Source of the DNA: Solirubrobacterales bacterium
Lineage (GTDB): Bacteria > Actinomycetota > Thermoleophilia > Solirubrobacterales > 70-9
Length of the DNA stretch: 46,884 bases
Assembly (NCBI GenBank): GCA_020438395.1
Contig: JAGQUR010000001.1
Span: forward strand, 1-46,884
Reading direction: 5' to 3'
Shown: piece after piece, positions 24,270 to 32,103 of the stretch
Numbering within the stretch: position 1 is the first letter of the stretch
How the letters are laid out: each line of letters starts with the position of its first letter
Position numbers and translations under genes: made by a program
The notes under the pieces: model-generated
The model's input: the letters and a program-made list of their open reading frames with translations, nothing else
The model's database searches: none
Told to the model about the DNA's origin: nothing

Positions 24270-26414
24270 CTATTGGTCGGCCGAGGACCAGAGGGGCCTG
24301 AGAGCGGCGGGCTGATTCCGGGCTCCACTGAGGTTTCCGGCCGCTCTCACGACCTCGCTGACGGCGATCCGGTTGACGCCGTCGCGAAGGGAGGACTCGG
24401 GAAGGAGGATCGAGTACATGGTCTTGCCGTTGTCCGAGTAGGTCTGGCCGACCGCGGCAATCCGCCCGTTTACGGTCACCGCGAGCGGCACCCCGGCCCC
24501 GGGACCGTCCACCGTGCCTCTCTGTCTCAGCAGGGGATTCAGTTCAACGGTCGGATCGAAGGTGAAATTCTCCGGTCCGGGTGTCTCGGGGGTGGCGGAC
24601 CTGCCGGCAACCGCGGGAAGGGTCCGGCGGACCCTTCTGCCGATCAGGTCCTTGTTCCTGCCCCACTCGAATGCCCGCCCCCAGCCGGCGCCGTCTCCCC
24701 CGAGCAGCCTGGCCATCCGGTCGATGTAGGCCTGGCGCTGGGCGATCGCCTTCGCGAAGGGAACGGTGACCGGAGCGCCGGCGCCGTTGTCGATGCTGAT
24801 GGTCCTGCGGTCGCAGGTGGCCGGCTTCCAGGGCAAATCGATGCCAAGGATCCTTGCCATTTCCGGCACGATTTCGGTGGTGCATGCCGGCCGGTCCACG
24901 GTCCGCCCTCGCTTCTGACCGGGCGACTTGATGAAGAGGGGAACCATGCCGATTTGCCCCATGGTCTCCGGTTCGACGCTCCGGCGGGCAGCGTTCTTCT
25001 TCCAGGCGGCGCCGTGGTCGGCGGTGACCACGAAGAGCGTGTCATCCCAGCGGCCGTCCTTCTTCAGGGCCGTGATGATCCGGCCGAGCAGCTGGTCGGT
25101 GAAGCCGACTTCGAGCAGGTGAGCCTGGTGGGCACGGTCGGTTATGTACTGACCACCCAGCCAGTCCGTGTCCCCGATGAAACCGCGGAAGTCCTCGGTG
25201 CCATCCGAGTACTTGAGCCCGGAGGGGTAGTGGGTCCAGGGGTAATGGGGCTTCTCGACGTGGACGAAATCAAAGGTGTTGCCCTCCTTGCCCAACGTGC
25301 TGATGGCCGTGGCGACATCTCCCTCGCCATCCAGCGAATTCTCGCCCTCGCTCAGGCGGTCATGCACCCATTGGCGGGCCCGGCCCCGCTGCACCGGGTC
25401 TTCCTCTCCGCCGAAGCCCTGAAAGCTCTGCGAGATGTCCGGCAGCGAGTCGCCCATGTCATCCGGCAGCAACAGGTGGGCCGAGACCTCCTTGAGATCG
25501 GAGGCAAGCGAGGAGAGCGCCTCGCCCATGTTGACGTCATCGCCGCTCATCTCGCCGCAGATGTCCTTCGTGCAGAGTTGGGTGATCGGCTCGATTGCGT
25601 GGATCTGCCAGTTGTCGCCGAGCAGCGTGAAGATGGAGTCGGGATGGTCGGCGGCGGTCGGCAGGCTGTCACGGTCGGCCGGCTGGCCGGTAAGGATCGA
25701 AGGCACGGCGATAGCGGTGTAGGAGGCATCGGTCGCGGTGTTCCGGTACCAGGTGGCCGTGCGCCGCAGTTCGGCGAAGTGGGGGAAGCGTCTCGGGTTG
25801 ATGGAATCCGAAGGGGTCATCAGCGAACCGGCGGGGAACTCGTCGAAGATCACCATCACGACCGGTGCCGGGTTGGTGGCGGTGACCTCCTTCGCATGCA
25901 CCTCCGGGGTGGAGATGGTCAGCTCCGAGGCGTCGCTGAAAAAGAAGAAGGCGACCAGGATCACCGGCGGCGCGATGACCAGGATGTCGGCCATCGAGCG
26001 CATGAAAGGCGCCCGGGCGTATGCCCAGGTGAGCAGCCCCCCGATCACGAGGGACAGAAGGATCATCGGCCAGGCAGGGCCGTCGGCGAAATGCTTCAGC
26101 ACCTGAAGGGTGATCGCCGAGAAGAGAATCCCGCAGAAGACGAGGTGAAGCAGCCAGCGGGCGGTCGCGCTGGCCAGATCCACGGCGGCCTCAAGCAGGG
26201 TGGCCAGGAGGGCCGGCAGGATCGTCAGGAGCAGGACGAAGACGATGATCTGGCCGGCGGTGTTGTCTCTGGCGACGAAGAAGTCGGGGTTGTTGCCCAG
26301 CAGGTCGAGCAGGGGCTGGACCACGGCCAGCGCCCAGAGGGCGAGCAGATGCAGGCCGCCCATCCAGATCGAGGGCGGTCCCAGCGGCGCCGCGCTCTCC
26401 GCCGTGTCGCTCAT
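24270..26414 (-). CDS. Membrane sulfatase-like protein P3
   Basis: 714 aa, ATG start. Same design as P2: five membrane segments (about 18-160) with the QPLLDLLGNNPDFFVARDN signature after the first, then the AlkP-superfamily domain with VVMVIFDE (Asp191), YT233AIAVPSILTGQ (putative Thr nucleophile), LCTKDIC (paired Cys), VEKPHYPWTHYP and TADHGAAW, and a C-terminal TVNGRIAAV module. It lacks the collagen-like tract. P2 follows after 12 nt; the two look like a tandem duplication that has diverged. It starts divergently to sulfatase B with about 139 bp between. Predicted to act outside the membrane; substrate unknown. Confidence 0.83.
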   Translation of the reverse strand: MSDTAESAAPLGPPSIWMGGLHLLALWALAVVQPLLDLLGNNPDFFVARDNTAGQIIVFVLLLTILPALLATLLEAAVDLASATARWLLHLVFCGILFSAITLQVLKHFADGPAWPMILLSLVIGGLLTWAYARAPFMRSMADILVIAPPVILVAFFFFSDASELTISTPEVHAKEVTATNPAPVVMVIFDEFPAGSLMTPSDSINPRRFPHFAELRRTATWYRNTATDASYTAIAVPSILTGQPADRDSLPTAADHPDSIFTLLGDNWQIHAIEPITQLCTKDICGEMSGDDVNMGEALSSLASDLKEVSAHLLLPDDMGDSLPDISQSFQGFGGEEDPVQRGRARQWVHDRLSEGENSLDGEGDVATAISTLGKEGNTFDFVHVEKPHYPWTHYPSGLKYSDGTEDFRGFIGDTDWLGGQYITDRAHQAHLLEVGFTDQLLGRIITALKKDGRWDDTLFVVTADHGAAWKKNAARRSVEPETMGQIGMVPLFIKSPGQKRGRTVDRPACTTEIVPEMARILGIDLPWKPATCDRRTISIDNGAGAPVTVPFAKAIAQRQAYIDRMARLLGGDGAGWGRAFEWGRNKDLIGRRVRRTLPAVAGRSATPETPGPENFTFDPTVELNPLLRQRGTVDGPGAGVPLAVTVNGRIAAVGQTYSDNGKTMYSILLPESSLRDGVNRIAVSEVVRAAGNLSGARNQPAALRPLWSSADQ

Positions 26415-26553
26415 CGGTCGGCGATCCTATTGCGTACAGGCCGAAACTCCGACCCCGCTGAGCGGTTTCAGGGACAGTTATCAGGGATTTGAACCCAAAA
26501 AACCTGACCCAGTCCGAGTCAATTCTGCAGTTCAACCCGCCGGGGGCCGGGCG

Positions 26554-28206
26554 ATGATGCGCCGCGCAATAGTCGCCCTGCTTGCAGCCGCCTGCCTGGC
26601 CCTCTCCGCGGCCGGCCTGTTGGCCACTGGTGCCTCGGCGGCGACCAAGCCCAGCTTCGTGGTGATCCAGACGGATGACCAGCCGATGAACGAGTACGAC
26701 CGCCGCTTCCGGAATCTGTACGACAACTGGCGGCCGATCATGCCGAAGACGATGAAACTGATGCGGGACAAGGGCATCACCTTCACCCAGTACATAACGC
26801 CTTTCCCGCTCTGTGCACCCTCGCGGGCCACCCTGCTGAGCGGTCGCTACGCGCAGAACCACGGCGTGATCCGGATCGGCGGGGACCGGGGCGGGTGGAA
26901 GGCCTGGCAGAACAACCAGATCATGCACGAGAACCTGGCTGTCTGGCTCGAGCGGGCCGGCTACCGGACCATGCACTTCGGAAAGTTCATGAACAACTAC
27001 GGCGGCCCCGACTCGCCCGCCGAAACGATCGTGCCGCCCGGCTGGGACGACTGGATCACCGACGCCACCGACAATTCGACCCGCGAGTTCTACGGGTACC
27101 AGCAGAACATCGACGGCCAGATCACACCCCGGCTGGGCTGGCCCTACTACGACCAGCAGGGCGGCCGCGATCCGGAAGGCTGCCCCTGGCTCGGCGTCGA
27201 GGTCTGCAACTACCACACCGATTCGATGTCGATGCAGGCCGAGGATGCGATCCGCAACTCGGGCAACAAGCCCTTCTACATTCAGATCGACTACCACACG
27301 CCCCACGGCGATTCCAGGCCGCCGATCGGGCCCGAACCGGCGCCGAGGCATTACGACACCGCCCTGAAGACCCCGGGGCCGCGGCCACCGGGCTTCAACG
27401 AGCGCGACATGAGCGACAAGCCGAAATTCCTGCAGCAGGCCATTGCCGACTCGCCCCTAGGCGGGCAGGAAATCAAGCAACTCGCCACCGAATACCGCAA
27501 GTCGGTCGAGGCCCTGCGTTCGGTCGATGACGGTGTCGGCGGGATCATCAAGGCGCTGCGGGAGACCGGCCGCCTCTCCAATACCTACGTGATCTTCACC
27601 TCGGACAACGGTTTCTTCACCGGCCAGCACCGGATCACCCGTGGCAAGCTGCTGCCCTACGACCCGGCCCTGCGGGTGCCGTTCGTGATCCGGGGGCCGG
27701 GCATCAAACCCGGGACGAAGAGTTACGAACCGGTGGCAAACCAGGACGTGGCCCCGACCATCGTCAGGCTGGCCGGCGCCCGGGCGGCGCTGACCATCGA
27801 CGGGCGCTCGATGAAGCGGTTCTGGCTCGACCCCAAGCGCCGGTCCAGGCGACCGATCCTGCTCTCCAGCTACACGTCGATCACGCGCCTGATCCCCGGC
27901 GACTATCCGGACGAGCCGGCTGATGCCACCGCTGGGAACGGGGACGCCAGTGCCTCGGTCAAGAGCCCGAACCAGAACTACGTCGGGATCAGGCTCGGCC
28001 CCTACAAGTACATCCGTTACGAGAACGGGGAGAAGGAGCTCTACGTCCTGAAGGACGATCCGGCCGAACTCGAGAACCGGGCCTCGGACTGGCGCTACTG
28101 GCGGATCGTCAGGTACCTCGACAGACAGCTCGAGGTCCTGAGGGGCTGCAAGGGGCAGACCTGTCGCAACTGGGCACCCAGATGGCCCCAGCCCCCGGGG
28201 GACTGA
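26554..28206 (+). CDS. Secreted type I sulfatase B (formylglycine Cys)
   Basis: 550 aa from the ATG at 26554 (an adjacent ATG at 26557 is equivalent); upstream frames overlap divergent P3. Signal peptide of about 29 residues ending TGASA. Sulfatase features: SFVVIQTDDQ (Asp41/42), FPLCAPSRATLLSG with Cys87 as the formylglycine site, FGKFMNNY, DYHTPHGDS, and SDNGFFTGQH (Asn replaces His of the common DHG, which also occurs in active sulfatases). Similar to sulfatase A in size and layout and closest in feel to glucosamine-6-sulfatase-like enzymes. It should desulfate an extracellular sulfated substrate. The formylglycine-generating enzyme it needs is not in the window. Confidence 0.9.
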   Translation: MMRRAIVALLAAACLALSAAGLLATGASAATKPSFVVIQTDDQPMNEYDRRFRNLYDNWRPIMPKTMKLMRDKGITFTQYITPFPLCAPSRATLLSGRYAQNHGVIRIGGDRGGWKAWQNNQIMHENLAVWLERAGYRTMHFGKFMNNYGGPDSPAETIVPPGWDDWITDATDNSTREFYGYQQNIDGQITPRLGWPYYDQQGGRDPEGCPWLGVEVCNYHTDSMSMQAEDAIRNSGNKPFYIQIDYHTPHGDSRPPIGPEPAPRHYDTALKTPGPRPPGFNERDMSDKPKFLQQAIADSPLGGQEIKQLATEYRKSVEALRSVDDGVGGIIKALRETGRLSNTYVIFTSDNGFFTGQHRITRGKLLPYDPALRVPFVIRGPGIKPGTKSYEPVANQDVAPTIVRLAGARAALTIDGRSMKRFWLDPKRRSRRPILLSSYTSITRLIPGDYPDEPADATAGNGDASASVKSPNQNYVGIRLGPYKYIRYENGEKELYVLKDDPAELENRASDWRYWRIVRYLDRQLEVLRGCKGQTCRNWAPRWPQPPGD

Positions 28207-28254
28207 GGAGCCGGGCGGCCGAGGAGCCTGGCGACTGAGAAGCCGGGCGACTAG
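28201..28254. repeat. 16-bp imperfect tandem repeat at convergent gene ends
   Basis: Three 16-nt units (starting 28201, 28217 and 28233) share the pattern GAcTGAGgAGCCgGGC, followed by a partial fourth. The sulfatase B stop lies in the first unit and the P4 stop in the partial fourth. Confidence 0.85.
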
Positions 28255-30404
28255 AAGTTGCCGCCGAGGGGGATCAGCCGCTTTCCGGCCAGGCGGTAGA
28301 TGCCGATCCGGTTCTTACCCTGATGGATCGAGGCCGGATTGACGAGGGCACCCCAGCGGGCTGCGCCGTCGAAGTCAAAGGGCCGGGCGGTCGCCCGGAC
28401 CCGTCCGTTGACGGCGATCGCAAAGATCGGTGCCTTCCTCGGCGCGGCCGGGACGGTGCCGTTCCAGGATCCCGTGATGAACATCGGGATCAGGTCTTCA
28501 CCCGGGTCGTATGCCTCGCCCTGATCCGGCTCGTCGAGCAGCGCGTCATGGATGCCTGGCGGCACCGGGGCCACCCTCCGGCCGATCAGCCCGGGGGCGG
28601 GACCGAGCGTGTAGAAGGACCCCGTCCCGAGACGTTCGTCGGCCCGGGCGATCGCCGCCCGGCGCTGCGCGATCATCTCGCCCAGTCCGACCGTGAACAG
28701 GTTGCCTTCGGGGTCGGTGACGGTCACATCCCGCTTCGGCACGGGACCCTGAAGCGGAACCCCGTCGGTCCTGTAGAGGTTTCTGACCCCGAGCGTCTTC
28801 GCGATGGTCGGGACGATGTCCAGGGTCATGCTGTGCTTGCGCGAGACCACGCCCTTCCGCTGGCCCGGGTACTTGATGAAGAGCGGCGGGTTCGCGACCT
28901 CACCCATCGCCCGCTTGTCGGCCTGCCGCTGGGGCACCCCGTCTCCCTGAAACGAGATTCCGTGGTCCGCCGTGACGATAACCAGGGCCTTGTTCCACAA
29001 CCCCATCGATTCGAGCTTGCGGCGCATCTGGCCGAGCAGCCGGTCGGCGAATCCGGTCTGCACGTACATCCGTGACTGCGAGACGGTGATTCCGTTCGAA
29101 TTGACCATCCAGTTGCCGAGGCTGCGGGAGAGCTGTTCGATCGGGGAGTCGTTGTACTCGTTGCCCTGGAGGTCGTACTTCCAGACCTGATGGGGCAGGT
29201 GCATGTGCATCACGGTCAGGCCCCGGTCGCTGTCGGGGATCTGGCGGATGAACTGCTCGTAGAGCTCGGGATCGGACTGCGCCTCGGCCTTCACCGCCAG
29301 GTCGCCCCGCTTGTGGCTGCGCTTGCCCAGCTCGACCGGCTCGTCGTCCCCGTTGTCGCCGAAGCCCTCGAAGTTCGAGCTGACGTCGGGAAGCTTGTCT
29401 CCGAGGCCTGGCGGCAGGAGCAGCTTTCCCTCCACGTACTTGAGATCCGAGTAGAGGGCTTCCAGGCGGCTCTTCTGGCCCTGCTCCGCGTTGACCAGGT
29501 CGGGGCAGAGATCATCCGGGCACAGGGCAGTGACCGGCTCCAGCACATGCAGCTTCCGGCCACGGGTGAACTGGCTGAAGATGCTGTCGGGTTGCTCCTG
29601 CCAGGTCGGCAGGGTGTCGGCCGGCTGGTTTATCCCGGTCAGGATCCCGGGCACCGCGTGAGGCGTGAAGAACGCCGTGGTGGTCTCGTTCTTGTACCAG
29701 GTGCTCGAGGCCGCCATCCGGGCGAAGTTCGGGAACCTGGTCGCGTTGATCTTCCCGTCGGAAGTCATCAGGTTCGAGGTGCCGAGCTCGTCGTAGATCA
29801 TCAGCACCACCGGCGTGTCGTTGCCGGAGTCGGCGGCGACTTCGAACTTGCCTTCCTTGGGAAAGATCAGGTCCGTGGTCTTGCTGTTGAAGACGAACAG
29901 CAGCAGAATCACGATCGGGGCGATGATCAGGATGTCCATCAGGTTCTTGACGAAGACGAAACGAAAGACCATCCAGGCCAGGGCCACGCCCAGCCCCAGG
30001 GAGAAGAGGAGGATCACCGCCGAGCGCGCGGTGAAGACGTCTGAGATCAGGGGGATGAAGAAGAAGGTCGCGATCAGGGCCATCAGCGCGAGGTGCAGCC
30101 CGAAGTAGGCCCTGGCGCTGACCTTGCTGACGACCCATTCGATTCCGAACAGGACCAGCGGCGGGATCAGGGTGAAGCCGATCGCGAGGATCAGGATGTC
30201 CCCGGTGGTGTTGCCCCGGGCCACGAAGAAGTCAGGGTTCTTGCCAAGCAGGTCGAGCAGCGGCTGGACGAAGGCGAGGGCCCAGAGTGCGGCGATGTGG
30301 CCGCCACCGAGCAGCAGCTGCCGGCTGGTTGGTGCGGGACGGTCGAAGACCGCCGCCATTCCCGTTTTCGGTTGAACTTCCGAACTCTCGCCCGGACCGT
30401 TCAC
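28251..30404 (-). CDS. Membrane sulfatase-like protein P4
   Basis: 717 aa from a GTG at 30404 (an ATG at codon 16 is an alternative). Signature QPLLDLLGKNPDFFVARGN after the first of about five membrane segments (about 33-172). AlkP-superfamily domain: VVLMIYDE (Asp205), FFT247PHAVPGILTG (putative Thr nucleophile), LCPDDLC, LPHQVW, TADHGISF. The C-terminal AVNGRVRAT module ends the protein. It starts 5 nt after the NoeA-like methyltransferase and is the last gene of a unit that begins with the YLDPGS microprotein, so the three products probably act together at the membrane. Reaction unknown; transfer of a phosphoalcohol or sulfo group is the best guess from the family. Confidence 0.83.
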   Translation of the reverse strand: MNGPGESSEVQPKTGMAAVFDRPAPTSRQLLLGGGHIAALWALAFVQPLLDLLGKNPDFFVARGNTTGDILILAIGFTLIPPLVLFGIEWVVSKVSARAYFGLHLALMALIATFFFIPLISDVFTARSAVILLFSLGLGVALAWMVFRFVFVKNLMDILIIAPIVILLLFVFNSKTTDLIFPKEGKFEVAADSGNDTPVVLMIYDELGTSNLMTSDGKINATRFPNFARMAASSTWYKNETTTAFFTPHAVPGILTGINQPADTLPTWQEQPDSIFSQFTRGRKLHVLEPVTALCPDDLCPDLVNAEQGQKSRLEALYSDLKYVEGKLLLPPGLGDKLPDVSSNFEGFGDNGDDEPVELGKRSHKRGDLAVKAEAQSDPELYEQFIRQIPDSDRGLTVMHMHLPHQVWKYDLQGNEYNDSPIEQLSRSLGNWMVNSNGITVSQSRMYVQTGFADRLLGQMRRKLESMGLWNKALVIVTADHGISFQGDGVPQRQADKRAMGEVANPPLFIKYPGQRKGVVSRKHSMTLDIVPTIAKTLGVRNLYRTDGVPLQGPVPKRDVTVTDPEGNLFTVGLGEMIAQRRAAIARADERLGTGSFYTLGPAPGLIGRRVAPVPPGIHDALLDEPDQGEAYDPGEDLIPMFITGSWNGTVPAAPRKAPIFAIAVNGRVRATARPFDFDGAARWGALVNPASIHQGKNRIGIYRLAGKRLIPLGGNF

Positions 30405-30409
30405 TTCAG

Positions 30410-31816
30410 CTACCGGGGCCTTGCCAGGTAGAGGATCCGGTCGCCCGAGGGGAGTTCTTCCCGTCGTTCGACCGTGAACCGGCTTTCAAGCTCCCGCTCG
30501 AAGATTTCCTCCTCGTAGTCGGGGTTGGCTCCCTCGTGCTTGTTGGCCAGCAGCGCCCGGACCATGGGGTCGGTCCGTTTCGGGAACTCGATCAGCAGGG
30601 TGGTTTCCAGATCCCGGGCCCACTGCAGGAAATCGGCTACGGGGATGTTGGCGCTGATCGAGACGTGGTGGATCAGGGCCAGGGCCAGCATCAGGTCGGG
30701 GGCGCCGCGGTCGGCCAGCGTCTTGCGCTCGAGTCCGCGCCAGCCCAGGGCCGGCGAAGGGTCGGCGAGGTTGGAGACCAGCGGGAGGATCTTCGTGTTG
30801 CCCTCTTCCCTGAGTGACCGGTACAGGGCCTCGACCGTGGCGTGGTCGAAGTCGAAGGCAACCACGCGCTCCGAGCTCTCGGCCGCGATTCGCGAGTAGG
30901 CGCCGTCGTTGCAGCCCATGTCCCAGGTCAGTCCGGGCTTCGCGGCTGCCGCAACCTCCGCCACGAATGCCTGCTTTCGCTGGTCGTCGGCATCCGAGTA
31001 GGTGTTCGACTGCCGGTATCCGCTCCAGGAGGTTTCCCCCGCCTTCCACTTCAGTTTCGAGACCAGCCGGTGCATCGACTGGAGTTGCGCCTGAAGTTGC
31101 TTCGGCTTGACCTGGCGGGTGGTCTTGTTTTCCTCGGCGCTGCCCGGTCCGGACTTGTTGGCGCGTCGGTCGAGCCTCGCGTGAAGGGAGGTGTGGAGGA
31201 AGACCCCGCGGCGCAGGCGGTCACGCAGCGAGAAGACCTTGATCGCGTCGATCGGCTGGATGCCGTCGATCGAGCCCCTCAGCCATGGCTGGAAGGGGAG
31301 GTCCTTGTGGGCCTGGAAGAGCAGCGGGTACAGGTAGAGCATGCAGAACTGCCGGTAAGCGATCCAGGGCTCGCCTTCGGGGATCTTCTCGAAGCTGCCG
31401 ACGTCGATGAAGGTCGGGTGGGCGCCGAGGAACTGGACGTTGTAGGGGGTGGCGTCTTTGAGGGTGAGGCCGGCGTCGATCGCGTCGATGCCCAGTTCCA
31501 GCTGAAGCTTCGCCGCGTCCTGCAGCATGCTGAAGGTCCATTCGTAGGGGTAGGAGACGAACGGCACCCGGTCGTGCTCCAGCACCCTGGTCACTCCGGT
31601 CGGCAAGAGACCGGAGCTCTCGCCGAGCACCGAAAGGTCGACCTCCCTCGTGCCGATCACCTGACCGGCGGAAGTGAACTTCTCCAGCAGGGCACTGCCG
31701 GAGAACGCTTCCCAGTCCTCGGCTCCCTCCGGGCTCAGTGCCCGGTAAATCGCGTCGTCGGTGATGACGACGCGGCTGTCACGGTCTCTGAACGAGCCCG
31801 GTTCGGCGGCCGTCAC
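30410..31816 (-). CDS. SAM-dependent methyltransferase, NoeA-like, with N-terminal kinase-like region
   Basis: 468 aa, GTG start 4 nt after the microprotein stop. The C-terminal half (about 280-465) is a class I methyltransferase: TWDMGCNDGAYS (motif I), VVAFDFDHATVEAL (motif II acid), LALIHHVSI. The N-terminal half (about 1-230) has LKDATPYNVQFLGAHPTFIDVGSFE, recalling the catalytic loop and DxD/G segment of small aminoglycoside- or lipopolysaccharide-kinase folds (weak inference). This two-part layout resembles the rhizobial host-specificity protein NoeA, of unknown biochemistry. In context it may modify a glycan or lipid that P4 also acts on. Confidence 0.75.
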   Translation of the reverse strand: MTAAEPGSFRDRDSRVVITDDAIYRALSPEGAEDWEAFSGSALLEKFTSAGQVIGTREVDLSVLGESSGLLPTGVTRVLEHDRVPFVSYPYEWTFSMLQDAAKLQLELGIDAIDAGLTLKDATPYNVQFLGAHPTFIDVGSFEKIPEGEPWIAYRQFCMLYLYPLLFQAHKDLPFQPWLRGSIDGIQPIDAIKVFSLRDRLRRGVFLHTSLHARLDRRANKSGPGSAEENKTTRQVKPKQLQAQLQSMHRLVSKLKWKAGETSWSGYRQSNTYSDADDQRKQAFVAEVAAAAKPGLTWDMGCNDGAYSRIAAESSERVVAFDFDHATVEALYRSLREEGNTKILPLVSNLADPSPALGWRGLERKTLADRGAPDLMLALALIHHVSISANIPVADFLQWARDLETTLLIEFPKRTDPMVRALLANKHEGANPDYEEEIFERELESRFTVERREELPSGDRILYLARPR

Positions 31817-31820
31817 AGCC

Positions 31821-32033
31821 TTACTGCTCGGCGGGCTTGTCTTCAGGGGTGTCGGCAGTGGCCGCGGTGGCCGCTGATTCCGGCGCAGGCTCGTCCTTCT
31901 TCCAGAACATGAGCTTGCTCTTCAGGTTGCTCCCGAAAGTGCGGATGGCTGCACCGATGCCGGCAATGCCGGCCAGCACGGCGGCAAGGGCGGCGCTGAC
32001 GCTGCCGGGGTCAAGGTAAGCAAAGATGTGCAT
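31821..32033 (-). CDS. YLDPGS membrane microprotein
   Basis: 70 aa from the ATG at 32033, with AGAGGATC upstream; a 13-residue longer frame has no good start signal. Sequence begins MHIFAYLDPGSVSAALAAV: a short N-terminal segment with the YLDPGS motif, one membrane helix (about 10-32), a basic stretch KSKLMFWKK, then an acidic, Ala/Pro-rich tail. Small proteins starting with this motif are common and uncharacterised; they often sit beside surface-polymer enzymes. First gene of the microprotein-methyltransferase-P4 unit, 70 nt after the biotin carboxylase gene on the same strand. A role as assembly or anchoring partner for the membrane enzymes is inference. Confidence 0.75.
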   Translation of the reverse strand: MHIFAYLDPGSVSAALAAVLAGIAGIGAAIRTFGSNLKSKLMFWKKDEPAPESAATAATADTPEDKPAEQ

Positions 32034-32103
32034 GAGTGATCCTCTCTTGAGCGGGATCGGCGGGGCCTTCACTCAAGGGCAGACCCCGACCGACCGAGAA
32101 ATG

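Noticed and set aside
23457..26492. 1011-aa open frame on the plus strand
   Set aside because: It lies antisense to P2 and P3, which have clear domains; the translation is charged, low complexity and motif-free, a typical GC-rich shadow.
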